From positions 56,392,190 through 56,456,189 of the forward strand of contig NC_088715.1 in NCBI RefSeq assembly GCF_963576615.1: 64,000 bases of DNA, written 5' to 3'. Shown piece by piece: positions 1 to 11,955 of this stretch; the stretch's first letter is position 1, and each line of letters begins with the position of its first letter. The stretch is from Watersipora subatra (lineage: Eukaryota > Bryozoa > Gymnolaemata > Cheilostomatida > Watersiporidae). The translations under genes were made by a program, and so were the position numbers. The notes beneath the pieces are model-generated. The model did not search any database and was not told the origin of the DNA. It was given only the letters and a program-made list of their open reading frames with translations.

Positions 1-484
1 AAAGATTGATGGAGCTTATTGCGCAATCCTGGCATCAAATAGTGACACCTGAAAAGCTTCAGACGCTGACAGATAGTATACCCAAGCGTTGCCGAGCAGT
101 GATTGACAACAAAGGCTGGCCAACCAAGTGTTGACCATCTTAAGGACCAAAACAGCTCTTTTCAAAGCTACTATACTTTGTCTTTAAGTTAATTCACAAT
201 AAAAGCCATTTCAAAGAAAAGAAATATGTTATTTTATGACTTTTGGTCAGACACTATTTAATAGAAATAATAACTGTACAGTAACTCTCCGACAGCTTTC
301 AGTAAACCTCTAATAATTTTTTTATAGAAAATACGATGTGGTTTTAATATAAGTTTATCAAAAAGCCAACATTGCGACAAATCCAATGATATATAATTTT
401 TTTTAGTTATGTAGAAATTTGATTGTAGAAAAAACAAACACAACTCGGAATTCATTACTATGCAACGAAAATTAGAGGCGATTC
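1..484. other. No recognisable gene
   Basis: AT-rich sequence with stop codons in all frames. The short open frame on the minus strand (258-455) has low-complexity composition and matches nothing I recognise. Confidence 0.5.
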
Positions 485-560
485 CATAATTTGTATCACC
501 ACTGTATCATAAAAACTCTCAAACATTCGCTCCGCTCGTTTGTTCATGGGATTATTATTT
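485..560. repeat. Hairpin-containing dispersed repeat, copy 1
   Basis: A short imperfect hairpin (CAAAC, a GC-rich loop with CGCTCCGCTC, GTTTG) is followed by GGGATTATT. A related block at 19120-19190 has the same order: ATCATAAA, a CAAAC stem, a CGCTTCGCTCG loop, then the pairing stem and GTGGGATTATT. The stem differs between copies but stays paired. This is a dispersed element of unknown type. Confidence 0.4.
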
Positions 561-603
561 GAATTACAATAAAAGGTCAGCTGAAGTTATATACCGTGAA
601 GCA

Positions 604-730
604 TTTAATTGAACGCCACCTCTATTTGAACGCAACCTCTATTTGAAAGCCGCCTCCAATTGACCACCACCCTGAGAGAAGGTTTGAAAAATAGACTGCC
701 ATTCTCCAGCTGAATGCCGCCTCCATTTGT
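604..730. repeat. Dispersed repeat, copy 1 (CCGCCTCCAATTGACC type)
   Basis: The block is an imperfect array of GAACGCCACCTCTATTT-like phrases, followed by CCGCCTCCAATTGACC and GAGAAGGTTTGAAAAATAGA. The same phrases recur in the same order at 3712-3815. Their sharing shows a dispersed repeat family. I cannot assign it to a transposon class. Confidence 0.45.
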
Positions 731-778
731 GTGTGTGCGCGCGTGCGCGCGCGTGCGTGCGTGTGTGTGTGTGTATGT
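727..778. repeat. GT/GC microsatellite
   Basis: Alternating purine-pyrimidine tract of GTGTGT, GCGCGC and GCGTGCGT phrases. This composition favours Z-DNA. Open frames on both strands here are repeat artefacts. Confidence 0.85.
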
Positions 779-964
779 ATGTGATTTATTTCATCAAATA
801 CATAATAAATACAATAATTATTGCATACATACAAAAAAGCTTCAAACAATTGTACACGTATATCAACAATCAAACAAAAGTAGAGAAAATGAAGACAGTG
901 CAAAATAGCAGAGCTAAACTGGTCGCAGGCCTAAGTCGACAGCATAACATGTAGACACTAATGT

Positions 965-2420
965 TCACCAAGCAGAGCTAAGGTGGAACCTTATCTCCGT
1001 CTTAAACTTACCAATAGGTTTTATTAATTTTATCGAGACTGGAAATTTATTCCACAATGCAGACATCACAAAGTTAGATGTTCGTTGACCAGCAGATGAA
1101 GAATAAAAAGGAGTAGGAAGTGAGCATGATTGAAATCGGGTGTTATTATGTGAAGGTTTTTGAAATGTTTGCAAATGATACAGTTTTTGTGCTCTAATAA
1201 GTGATTTGTAAGGATACATTCTATCAGCAGTAAAAATCTTAGAGTCGTGAAATAAATCAAAATTTTGGTAACCAGTAGGCTTTTTATAATAATACGCAAT
1301 ATTTTCTTTTGAATCTTAATTAGTTTGTCAAGGTCAACCTAAGAAGCATTCTTTCATGATTTTATAGAGTAGCATAATTTAGAGAGAATAATAGAGTAGT
1401 AAAGCATTATCAGGATCTTTCTTGGAACAGTAGTGCTTAATCGAAAAAACAGTCCTGAAATAGGTCTTAAGTCAATCAGTAAACTGCGTGTGTATGAAGA
1501 CCAACTCAAATATGTATCAACCGTAACGCCTAAAAATTAAATTTCATCAATCTCAACAATATTTTTATCATTTGAAGCTAATGTGTTCAAATTTAAATCT
1601 GTTTTGGTAGTTTTTGAAAACAACGTAAGCTGCCTTTTCACAATTAATTGTTAGTTTATTTACTTGACATCAGAGGCTCAGTCTTTGAAGATCGAAATTA
1701 ATTTTAGTGTAAGATTCATTTAGGTCGGAAGAAGAAAAAACAAGTTTGTGTCGTCAGCATACAAAATTGGAGTTAGATACTGCAGAAATTGAAAAAGATC
1801 ATTTATATATAGTAAGAACAGAGTTGGCCCTAACACAGAACCCTGAGGCACACCGCATGTTATATCACTGGAATTAGAATATGAATCTTTTATTTGTGTC
1901 TTGAGTTCTATTCGACAGACAACTATGGATCCAATTAGTAGTCAATGGATTAAAATTATAATTGTTCAACTTGTTAAGTAATATGTTATGATCAATGGTG
2001 TCAAATGCTTTACTAAAATCTATGAAAATACTAATTACACATTCAATTTAATTAAAAGATTCTAGAATTTGATCAGTAAAAGATAAAATTGCATCTGATG
2101 TGCCTCTTCCCCGCCTAAAGCCAAATTTATTTTGTTTTAGAAATTTGTTGGATTCTAAATAATCAAGAATTTGCTGATTTACACATTTTTCCATTATTTT
2201 ACAAAAAATAGGTAGGATAGAGATTGTACGATAATTAGCACATTCCTCACAAGATCCTTTCTAATGTAGTGGAATAGCTTTCGCAGTTTTTAATTTGACC
2301 ACCACTTTGCCATTATTCGATATTATATATCCAGCCCATGATATTAACTGATCAGTAGAAAGGTGTCTACAAAATTGTATTAATAATGAATCGCTTATAT
2401 CAATAACAGTTAATTCTCTC
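965..2420 (-). pseudogene. Decayed non-LTR retrotransposon reverse transcriptase (Jockey/CR1/I-like)
   Basis: Minus-strand translation gives the landmarks of an APE-type non-LTR reverse transcriptase in the right order. Near 2260-2200 is NYRTISILPIFCKIMEK. Near 2130 is FGFRRGRGTSDAI. Near 2020 is FIDFSKAFDTIDHNIL, containing the first catalytic aspartate region. Near 1860-1800 is CGVPQGSVLGPTLF followed by LYINDL. Near 1760 is the YADD active-site box. The block 1219-965 is the usual C-terminal tail (ALWNKFPVSIK, then a basic FK.E.R.HL stretch). Several stops and frame changes interrupt it, so it cannot be active. No endonuclease domain is visible upstream, so it is probably a 5'-truncated copy, which is normal for target-primed elements. 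Confidence 0.85.
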
Positions 2421-2460
2421 GTTGTCCAATTCCAAAGCTTTTTGTTTTTTTCAACTTTGA

Positions 2461-2845
2461 ACACGACACCATAAAAATAATCAATAACCATGTCAGGCTA
2501 GTAGTAGCTCGTTGCTTAACTCGGTCTTTCTACTTCGAAATAGCCTACATATACAAAAAAACCGGTTTAACTTTAAAATGGTAGATGAACTTTCAAAGCA
2601 TTGCTATAGAAATAATTACTGCCTCTAGCTAACAGTAGTTCTTTGTTTAACGTAGCCCTGATACTTCGAAGTACGTTTATATATATAAAAACGGTTTAAA
2701 TTTACGTTGGCGGATAAAATTTGAATGCAACACCATGAAAATAATTAATATTTGTCTTAGGCTTATTAGTACTTCCTTGTTTAATGCAATCTTTCTAGTT
2801 CGAAGTAGCCTACATACATGTACATGTATATCAAAAGCAGCTCTC
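2461..2845. repeat. Three diverged ~125-bp tandem copies
   Basis: Three blocks (about 2461-2590, 2600-2715 and 2728-2840) share the same order: ACACCATAAAAATAAT, TAGTAGT or TAGTACT, TTGTTTAA, CTTTCTA, CTTCGAAGTA, then a TA-rich stretch and CGGTTTAA. Divergence is high, so the duplication is old. Its left edge overlaps the 5' side of the non-LTR fragment. Confidence 0.5.
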
Positions 2846-4994
2846 AAGTTTTTGACCAGAAGTTACGTTTAGTGAGCAAACTTTTAACACTGCATTAGTG
2901 CTAAATGTAGCTCGTGAAAGTTTTTCTCGCCGACAAATTGTTTAAATGCTAATATCGATTAGTTCAGCAGTGCAGAAGAAGAGTTGAGACCAAAAAATAT
3001 TGTGGAAGGTATTAAACAACTAAAGGATGTTCGTTCCATCAGTAGCAACAATCAGAACGCAGCTGTCAGAGCAAACAACGGAGACATTTTTGTTTTAAAA
3101 ACGTTAACTTTACTTTCTGCATGTAATATAAGTGGGATTCGTGTATGCCACTTTTCCATGAATATCTATTTGTATCATTTGATAGATTATTGCTGAGCAT
3201 ATTTATAAATAGACTTATAAATATGCAGATTTGTAGCATGTTATTTAATAGCATCCTTGCGACTATCTTAACACGGCTTACAGTGGATCAATGCTCATAA
3301 CTCCACTTCAATTGCACATAAAAAGCTAGTTTTGGCTGTAAACTGTATCAAACATATCAGTGAGTGCAATGAGCTTTTATTCTACAATGTTAAATATAGG
3401 TATAAAATAAAAATATGTTTTCGAACTTAGAAAGAAATAAAATTGAAAATTCCAACAAATTACAAAGAAGAACACAGGCTATAATATAATCACAAGTCAA
3501 TTGCAAGCAATAGATATCCACTGGTAGAGATATTTTTGACTCGGTTTGTTTATGCACATTTATTAAAAGATGTTTGACAAGTTAGAGGTAAATTAGCATA
3601 TTAATTGCATTCAAAATGCTTAATATTGGTCCACCGGAAAAAATGGGCAAAATATAGGTGACATTCACTTCGCCCGTAATAGGGCTAAATTTATCTTCCC
3701 AAAACTCTGATGAGCTATTTAAAAAATAGACCGCCAGCCTCTATCTGAACCCTGCCTCCAATTGACCGCCATTATAGAAGAAGGTTTGAAAAATTGAGTG
3801 CCATGGCATTCAATTTTTACGAGGTTTTACAATATACCACTTCATTGGCAATAACTTTATTTTAAAAAGAAATTTTTTTAAATTATGCCATAAACCGAAA
3901 TGAGAAAAAAAGGCAACAGTTAGACACTAAAATCAAATAAATAGTTTGAAATACTTTTCTGACTTTGCGATCAAAGATCTTGAAACTTTTAATTTGGATA
4001 AAATAAAAAAATTGAAAGATAAAGCAAACATTCAAGTATTTCAAGAAAATCTTTGAACATTTGCAAAGTTTTAAAAATATTATTTGAAGAAATAAAATAC
4101 GACGAAAAAAGATGTAAATTTTCAAATGTAAAAATCAAACTTCGTAAATTTGAAGTCTTTTGAAAAAGCTCCATTACAACTGAAAATTTAATAACGTTAA
4201 GGCTGCTTTGTGTTTAAAAAAAATGAACAATTCTTATTTACTATGAATTAATTGCAATTTTCAACTACATTCACACTTTAATAACTCATATCTTGTACAT
4301 GGAAATCTGTTGATACTTATTGATCTATTGATCTGTACTCATACTCACAGATCTATTGATACTCACCATCAAACTTAATCAAATGTTCACCTCTACGTGG
4401 CAAACTGTTTTTGAATATGGTACTTTCAAAAATACTTAAAACATGAAGTCTAAGTTAAAGAAGGTAAAAAACTAGCAGATGTTAAAATAAGTAAAACATT
4501 AGTACAAAATATATAAACCAAGATAATTTAAATCAACATACTTTAAATTCTATCAAAAGATTCTATGCAGAAACTCGAGCTAGTTTAGCTTTGGGAGACA
4601 ATGCATTTAAAATAGACCTATAAGATTTAGCCTTCAAACCAAACCTCAATTAGTGAGAACCGTTATGAATACTTATGTAACGCTCACACCTTAAAGGGAA
4701 CGTGAACACAATTTACTGATGAAGGCCAACTTTTACCCTATTTGTTTTGTGTAATTTACCATGTTTAGCAAAACATAAGTTATTTCTTACAACAGATAAA
4801 TACTCAGAATAATATTTTAAAAACAAAAAATGCCCATGCATTCACATATAACTGAGTACAGAGTTTTTTTTTCAACTGCATATTTTGCAAAAATCGAATG
4901 AATAACGCCATTGCAAAAAATGTGTGTGAAATGGACTCACCACTGATATTTTCACCCTTAATCTTGTGGTTGTCTCAAATGTTTCAGAATAAAG
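2846..4994. other. Gene-poor stretch with one dispersed repeat
   Basis: No convincing coding potential on either strand. The minus-strand frames at 3883-4174 are A/T-driven and low complexity. The only structure I see is repeat copy 2 at 3712-3815, matching 604-730. Confidence 0.5.
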
Positions 4995-5183
4995 CTAGAT
5001 CTCATGGAAGTGCCTAATGCACACGACCGCACTAGCAGGTAGTCTGCAAAAATTCAAATCGGCACGCTTTGCTTTAGACAGCCACTTTGCTAAATTTGGC
5101 AACTGAGACACAGGCACTCTAAAAGAAGTTATGTCATGAATTGTAGTGCCAGATTCGCAACTAGTAAAGAGACATCTACGCAT
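4995..5183 (-). CDS. THAP-domain exon or fragment
   Basis: The minus-strand frame starts at an ATG (5183-5181) and encodes 62 residues. It opens MRRCLFTSC and ends VCIRHFHEI. In between are TSFRVP and an LAKWLSKAKR block. This matches the C2CH THAP zinc finger: Cys-X4-Cys at the very N terminus, a conserved FP or FRVP, a W-containing helix, then Cys-X2-His-Phe. THAP domains bind DNA in transcription factors and in P-element-type transposases. The frame stops straight after the domain. It is therefore a first exon whose splice donor I cannot place, a truncated gene, or the N terminus of a dead P-like transposase. No P-element catalytic region is seen nearby. Confidence 0.6.
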   Translation of the reverse strand: MRRCLFTSCESGTTIHDITSFRVPVSQLPNLAKWLSKAKRADLNFCRLPASAVVCIRHFHEI

Positions 5184-5210
5184 CGTAACTAACTGATTGT
5201 GGCTAAACAA

Positions 5211-7060
5211 AGAAATTCAAATGCGTTAGACGTTATCTCACTAAGGAATAAGTTACCGGAAACGGCTGAATTACGATATAGTGATGGTCCGAGGTAAATG
5301 CGTCTAAATATATTTTCAACTTTAAACTTGCTAAACTAGTAAAAATATCTGCTGAAATTTTGTTTTCTCATTCAATTAACATTGTATGATGCATGACCAT
5401 TCATATAAAACATTCTTAAAACTACGTGTTTACTTTCACTTTAAGTGAAATGGCAACCAATAAAGTTTAGTTAGCTGTCTCATGTATGGAGACAGTAAAT
5501 GTGTTATATTTTACTGCCTTTTCGGTGGGTTTCAAAAGGATTATCATAGGGTAACGCGTTCAACTAACACATAAACATGAATTTATACAAACTTCAATCA
5601 ATTTTATCACAAAGTATAGAAGAATTTTCTCATCATTTGCGATTTGTTTTGTTGTTTGTTGTTTTAAAAGCCAGAATGTTTTAAAATTGAAAAAATTTGA
5701 TTATGGTAGAAAAATTAAGAAAAACACACATAAAATGATGTCACTAGTTGTTATTGTTGGGATAGTTGATATAGGCTGCGTTCAGTTTGCAGCATTATGC
5801 ATTTCTATTCCGTTGGTCTTTTTGCAACTATAGACATCATAATTGTACTTTCCCTTGATCTGAGTCTTTGACATGTAACTGCGTTCAAGTTTTATTGAAT
5901 TTAATCTTCAAACACCCTGGCAATCATATCATCTCAAACATCAAAAAAATGCTAATGATAGAAAAGTTTGAATATTCTTTGATGTAATCTACTCAAATTT
6001 GTGTAAGTTTATTTTTAGCAGACACCCAAAATTATGAACCAAGTCTAACAAACTTACAAATAATTACAGATTTAAAAGCAAAGTACCCAAAGTAACTTGG
6101 CATGTCCGGGTTGTCTTGTCATTGATTAATCTAGGCGCTAATGATGGCATAACCAAGCCAATGCAGATATGTTGGGAAACAATGCGGCTATCAAACTTTC
6201 ATGGCGTTTTGCAGTGCAACCGTGATGGTCAGTGCAATGCGCAAACTACACTGAAAATGATTGATGGTCTCAGATTATGTGATCTATATTTATGATAGGT
6301 GAATCACACAAATCAGGGCTAGTATTTCAGTGATTACATTGTATACTGATAAGGCTATCTCAGACAAGATTGGTTGATGTAAACACATCAAGATAGTGGA
6401 AACCATGTTATCACAGATGACATTGATAACCAAGAAAGTTTGAGATTCTGACCCATATACTGCCTGACAGTATGTATGAGTCTTTCTACTGAGGAATGAC
6501 TGTTGACATTTGTTAACTTGTTAATTAAGTTTGTTAATGCATGTAAAAACAATTACTTTTTCTATCATTAGCAAGTCATAAAATTTGTAGAACACAATGA
6601 ATCCAGACAAAATGGCTGTAACCCCAGCATTAAGTAGTCGATGTCGTAGCATTTTGGGTCATCAGTCAAATGGATTACTGGCTAAACCATTACATCAGCG
6701 TAAACAGGAGTCGAAGATTAGTGAAAAAAAGTGAAGTGTATATTTAAGGTTTGCTTTAAAGGTGAATATAAATATAATTAAGTTTGAATTATTTTCCATT
6801 TGACTCAGTATAATGCTATGAGAAATTAACTCCACAAAATTTAAAAAAAATTGTACAAAAATTTTAACAAAGCTCGTATTAACCATGACAAGCAAGATTA
6901 TTTCATATTTTCTACATTAGACTCCTTAATAAGTACATGGTGATCTATCAATCACTGACAAGTATCACAGTTGTGAGTTGAAAGGTATGTTTATTGTACC
7001 TCTCAACTCATAACTACGCTTTTTGTTTAGAATTTGTTGTTATTCCAACTTTTAAATTGT
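5211..7060. other. No recognisable gene
   Basis: Mostly AT-rich. The section around 6090-6460 is somewhat less AT-rich, but no frame there is open for any length or recognisable. Part of 5775-5830 resembles a phrase at 15010-15060, which suggests more dispersed-repeat DNA. Confidence 0.45.
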
Positions 7061-7067
7061 GGAAAAA

Positions 7068-7313
7068 CAAGGAGAGTAAAAGCGAGAGAGGGAAAGGGAG
7101 AGAGAAAGGAAGAAAAACTGATAGAAAGAGAGAGAATGGGAGAGAAAGGGAGAGAGCGATAGAGAGGGAAGGAGAGAAAGGGAGAGAGAGAGAGAGAGAG
7201 AGAGAAAAAGGGAGAGAGAGAGAGAGAGAGAGAGAGGGAGAAAGGGAGAGAGAGAAGAGAGAGGGAGAGAAAGGGAGAGAAAGGGATAGAAAGGGGAAAA
7301 AAGGGAAAGGAAG

Positions 7314-7344
<31 letters not shown>

Positions 7345-7568
7345 GAGAGGAGAGAAAGGGAGAGAGAGGTAGAGAAAAGGAGGGAGAGAGAGAGGAAGAG
7401 AGAGGAAGAGAGAGGAAGAGAGAGGAAGAGAGAGGGAGAGAGAGGGAGAGAGAGGGAGAGAGAGGGAGAGAGAGGGAGAGAGAGGGAGAGAGAGGGAGAG
7501 GGAGAGGGAGAGAGAAGGAGAGAGAGAGAGTGAGAGAGAGAGAGAGAGAGAGAAAGGGAGAGAGAGGC
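7068..7568. repeat. 500-bp homopurine GA/GGGA tract
   Basis: The plus strand is almost purely purine for about 500 bp, made of GAGA, GGGAGAGA and GGAAGAGA units with only a few pyrimidines. Perfect mirror-repeat stretches of this kind can form intramolecular triplex (H-DNA). The 179- and 199-residue open frames across it (R/E/K/G-rich on plus, L/S/P-rich on minus) are consequences of the repeat, not genes. Confidence 0.9.
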
Positions 7569-7739
7569 AAAATATTCAAAGTGGTGTGGTTCTTTGTAGT
7601 GTAAAGGAATGCAGTGGTTCCTTTACAAAAGGATAAATAGTGATATGCCATGTGGTCACTGAAGCAAATCCAGGGAACACTATAAAGTTCAGAATTATAA
7701 AATAGTAAACAATCTATTAGGTAGCTTGACTAGTTTGGG

Positions 7740-7935
7740 TGGTTTGCTATCATCAACCGGGAGCAACTTTGATGGCAGTTGCACCGGAACATTAAACGTA
7801 CACATGTAATTTGTAGAATTTTTCAGAAAATATTAGTATTTTCTATCATTAGGGATTGTTTTTGATGCTAAGAGTGATCAAAATACCAGGATGTTTCTAA
7901 ATTAAAATTTTAAGATACTTAGACCACATTCAGCC
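7740..7935. repeat. Dispersed repeat family, copy 1
   Basis: Shares a continuous diverged match with 14690-14900: TATCAT, CAGTTGCACCGGAACATTAA, TTTTCAGAAAATATTAG, TTTTCTATCAT and AGTGATCAAA. A shorter related piece is at 8690-8830 (ACCGGAAAGTATTG, TATCATTTGC). No coding capacity is seen, so it is probably a non-autonomous element. Confidence 0.5.
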
Positions 7936-9680
7936 GTGTTTAAGTATATTGGCCATGTTCTACAAAAAAACTCAAAACTGCTTTCACGTTTTGCTTGTAA
8001 AAACACTCGGCATGGCATAAACTTTTGAGTTCTTCTGCACAAACAGTTTATTACCAGTAGCTACGATGGCACAGTTACTAAGTGCAACCGATTGCCTGTG
8101 AATAGATTTTAGCAACTAATTTTTAGGTTTTAAAAACTACTAAATTAGTGAGCTCATTGTGAAGTGTTTGTGACTCAGAGGTAACCTACATGTACCTAGC
8201 GTTTTGGATTTTCAGTCGTAAGTTCTAAAATTTTGTTGTAAATTGTAGATAAATCTGAAGTAACCTGGAGATGACAGCTTATGTCATCAGGGTTGACAGA
8301 AGTCAAGTTATGATAGACATTGTGAGCAAGCCTAAAACAGGCTAAATTTAGCGATTTGTAAAAATATAACATAGATATAATATAATATCTAATTTATGTC
8401 CATAGAGGTGCAGAGAAAACAAGCAAAAATAGACAGTGATAAGATAAGTGAGAACACAATCTTAGGAGTACTTACCAATCTATTGACCGGGTTAACTGAA
8501 AGAACGAAGTTGAAATATTTTCAACTCAAGTGCAAAGAGCTGAGTGGAGTAGTGGCTAGCAGAGCAAAAGTTAAGCGAGCCGAAGCTTATACCTGTTAAA
8601 ATACTGAAGCATTGATAAATCAAGTCTGTCATATACAAGGAATTAAAGCCGACAACTGTGAGCTTGCATCATATATGTGAGTCATTCTATTGCCTGCACG
8701 CAACATGATGCATGCTGTGAGTTTTTATCGACGTAAAAATGAACTTACACCGGACCTTTGTAGATTTTACCGGAAAGTATTGCTATTTTTGTATCATTTG
8801 CCATTGCTTTTGATGCTTTTATGGGAACAGATCCTGCCGAGCCTAGCGTCGCAAGCGTTTTGCTGCACATCTTACCGCCGGAGTCTCGCAATCGATATGG
8901 GTACCAGGCTTTATTGCCAGGATATTTCAAGATTGCAATGGAAAAGGCTTCATCATGACTAAGAAGCTCAGATCAAACAAAAGTGTAATTAGGATGTTTA
9001 TAATTAAAAAGCTTAGTGCTAAAAATACCTTGGAGTTTGACATAGGATAAGGAATTATGACTTTCTCTCTGAATCCTATTTGACCGGCTCATTAATTTGG
9101 AAGTTGTCCACTTTTATGTGCTTGCTTGTGCTTAGACTTTTATGTTCTTAGATCCTTAGAAGTCTTTAATTTCTATGCAACAATAGCCTTAGTTCCTTTA
9201 GAACCATTGAGATTGTTTAGTGTGGTCACATGATCATTGGAACAATCATGGCTAAAAATCAAGATGAAAACTACTGCAAAAAACAGAACTGCAAACCACA
9301 AAACAGTACTGCGAAAAAGAAAAAATATCCTCCAGGGAGTGGAAGAGAAACCATCTAAAAACTAAAAAAGTAAAATGTGGGTTTACAGAAGTTTGAGTCT
9401 TGTCTATTTGCACGCTTTGATGTTTAGTTACATTTATGAAGCAGTGAGTGACGTAATTGCTTTGAGAGAGTTTACTTTTCATTATGAGGGCAGTATAGGG
9501 TTATGTGTACTGGTACACAGTTATGATGATTCAAAGTGATTGACAATTTATGAAAGCGGTATTGCTATGAAACATCCCAAACTTTTCCTTAAAGTAAAAA
9601 AAAACAATGCAATGTGTGTTGCTGCCTTTCTTTCCATCATTTTTATGATTCACTTAGTGAAGCATGAATGTAAATGGGAA
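7936..9680. other. No recognisable gene
   Basis: Contains the partial repeat copy at 8690-8830 and otherwise nothing I can identify. The small frames at 8396-8599 (plus) and 9252-9482 (minus) have no recognisable domain and no splice or start context that would support them. Confidence 0.45.
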
Positions 9681-9681
9681 T

Positions 9682-9872
9682 CCTTCAGTTTACTGGGGTT
9701 GCATGTATATTTAGGACCTACTTTTTGACCATGTTGGCGTCCTATTCTTATACATGTATGTGTAGTCCATGTGTCTTTCAAAGGAAAGCGTGAAGGCAGC
9801 TGCCATGTTTCCTTTATTGCTCCACAAGAATTAAAACCACTGAGTGCAAAGCATTAAGATATATATATATAT
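9682..9872. repeat. Left arm of inverted repeat flanking the R4-like element
   Basis: About 180 bp reading CCTTCAGTTTACTGGGG at its outer end and running to AAGCATTAAGATAT at its inner end, where a (TA)n run begins. It is matched in reverse complement at 13228-13400 with few differences, one being a ~14-bp extra stretch near the inner edge here. The pair brackets the non-LTR element, the tRNA-like head and the hammerhead palindrome. Confidence 0.75.
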
Positions 9873-9892
9873 AAATATATATATATATAAAA
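9859..9892. repeat. (TA)n microsatellite at the 3' side of the R4-like element
   Basis: TATATA run directly next to the 3' end of the minus-strand retrotransposon. A matching TA run sits past its 5' end (12854-12924). Confidence 0.85.
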
Positions 9893-9951
9893 TTGTTTCC
9901 TCATCCCAGATACCCCGTATGGGTGGTAAATTCTGCTCTAACTCGGGTCTC

Positions 9952-10755
9952 CTACCAGAGACCTGGGAGTTTGAGCACTCGCCTCAAGATCTTAGCTGTT
10001 CCCATTAGCGCACTTTTCTGCAACTCACCTGAGTTGATTGTTGTTGGTATTTGGGCAAGCCACATTTTATGCGCCGGTGTTATTACGCCCAGTGCCCCAA
10101 TGACTACTGGGATTACAGTTGTTCTTACATTCCAGCATTTTTCAATTTCTTCTCCAAGAGGGAGATATTTCTCTACCTTTGCTTTTTCTTTGCTGGCTAT
10201 ACTGTAGTCATTGGGTACTGCTATATCTATTATATTAGCCCTCTTGTTCTCCTTGTCTACCACCACTATATCTGGTTGGTTTGCCAGAACATGCTTGTCA
10301 GTTTAGATGTAGAAGTCCCAGAGGATCTTAGCGCGGTCATTTTCATTGACCTTACCAGGAGCTTCCCACCAGTGTTGTGGTTTATTAAGGCCATACTCAT
10401 CACATAGACTTCTATACACAATACCTGCGACATGATTATGCCGCTCAGTTTATGCGTTCCCTGCTATCTGCCTGCATCCACTGATAATGTGTTGGATGGT
10501 CTCAGGTGCATCTTTGCACAGTCTGCATCTAGAATCGTCTCTAGTGTGATAGATTTTCGTTTGAAGTTGCCTTGTTGGGAGCACTTGCTCCTGGGCTGCC
10601 ATGATTAGCGACTCTGTATTGGCCGTTAGGTTTCCTTTGTTCAGCCACATATATGTCTGGTGAAAATCGCCAACCTTAGATATTTGTTGGTGGTAAGCAC
10701 CATGAAGAGGTTTCGTGTGCCAGTCAATTTCCTCATCATCAGGGCGTAGGTCCAT
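9952..10755 (-). pseudogene. CCHC motif and restriction-like endonuclease of the R4-like element
   Basis: The first part carries CRLCKDAPETIQHIISGC, a Cys-X2-Cys-X8-His-X4-Cys knuckle in the position where R2/R4 elements have their CCHC motif. After a stop, the frame continues with RHNHVAGIVYRSLCDEYGL, then QPDIVVVD and IIDIAVPND followed by a Lys-rich YLPLGEEI segment. The PD...D...K arrangement fits the PD-(D/E)XK-type nuclease that makes the first-strand nick. One in-frame TAA lies between the knuckle and the nuclease, just before TDKHVLANQPD. Confidence 0.8.
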
Positions 10756-10770
10756 TGTAAAAGCAGCCGA

Positions 10771-11955
10771 TTAAAATTCAGCTAGCAACTTATCTGAGAT
10801 GGCCATAGAGGCTGCATATGCTTTGATGCTTTGCTCCTCTTCTTTCACTGTCTGCTGTACACTTTTGAGTCCCATACCGCCATCTTTCCTATCAAGATAC
10901 AATTTAGTAGTATCAGATTTTGGGTGGAGTGCTCCATGCATAGTCAGCAGTTTACGAGTTGCTATATCTGTTTCTTTGATGGCTTCCTCAGTCCACTTTA
11001 TTATGCCTGCTGGATATCTTATTACTAGCAGTGCGTAGGTATTTATTGCCATGATTTGGTTCTTGGCATTGAGCTGGCTCCGTAAGACCTGCTGAAGGCG
11101 TTTCTTGTATTCGGTAATGGCTTTGTGACGTACCTCGGCTTCGTGGTTGATATTGCTTTGCATAATCCACAAGTACTTGTACCCTTCTTCTATATCTTTG
11201 ATGGTACCATTTGGCATTCTTAGGCCATCTGTGAGCATAGAATGGCCTTTTTTAAAAATTAGCCTTCCACATTTCTCAATACCGAAGGTCATTCCGATGT
11301 TCTTGCCGTATACCTGAGTGAGGTGTATTAGCGAATCAATGTCCCTTTCTTTGTTAGCGTACAGCTTGATGTCATCCATGTAAAAGAGGTGGTTTATCTT
11401 GGTGCCACTCTTAAACTGGTACCCATGTTGAGTCTCCTCCAGCATATTGCTTAGAGGGTTTAGGCATATGCAGAAGAGCAGCGGTGATAAGGAGTCACCT
11501 TGATAGATGCCTCGCTTAATTTGTACACTCGCCAGCTTTTTGCCATTAGCCTCCAGTTCCGTCTTCCATTTGGTCATTGACATCTTGATGAATGCCACAA
11601 GAGCAGGGTGAACATTGTACATACTGAGGCACTCAAGTATCCAACTATGGGGAATTGAGTCATAGGCCTTTTTGTAGTCAATCCAAGCCATGGCAAGACT
11701 GGTTTGCCTTCTCCTGCTGTCATGAAAGATCGTCCGATCCACCAGTAACTGATGTTTAGCTCCTCGGGTATTGCGCCCAATTCCTTTCTGAGCACTGGAC
11801 ATATAGTGACTCATGTGCTCTTCCAGTTTGTCTGCAACTATTCCTGAGAGCAGTTTCCAAGTGGTGGGCAAGCACGTTATTGGTCGATAGTTTTGGAAAT
11901 CAGCCCCTGATTTGGATCTTTTATCAGAAGTACAGTTCGTCCTTTGGTCAGCCAT
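10771..11955 (-). pseudogene. Reverse transcriptase domain of the R4-like element
   Basis: The longest open frame of the element, 394 residues. It reads through NYRPITCLPTTWKLLSG (fingers), WIDYKKAYDSIPHSWI (first catalytic Asp), YQGDSLSPLLFCICLNPL and the FYMDDIKLYA catalytic box. A thumb region follows with GIEKCGRLIFKKG. It copies the element's RNA at the nicked target. The frame is intact internally but cut from the N-terminal part by a frameshift and from the endonuclease part by another at about 10760. Confidence 0.9.

Noticed and set aside
6994-7651. Long R/E/K/G-rich and L/S/P-rich open frames
   Set aside because: Direct translation of the homopurine repeat on either strand.
9893-10407. 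Plus-strand open frames over the R4-like element
   Set aside because: They are shadows of the minus-strand endonuclease region, which has clear family motifs.
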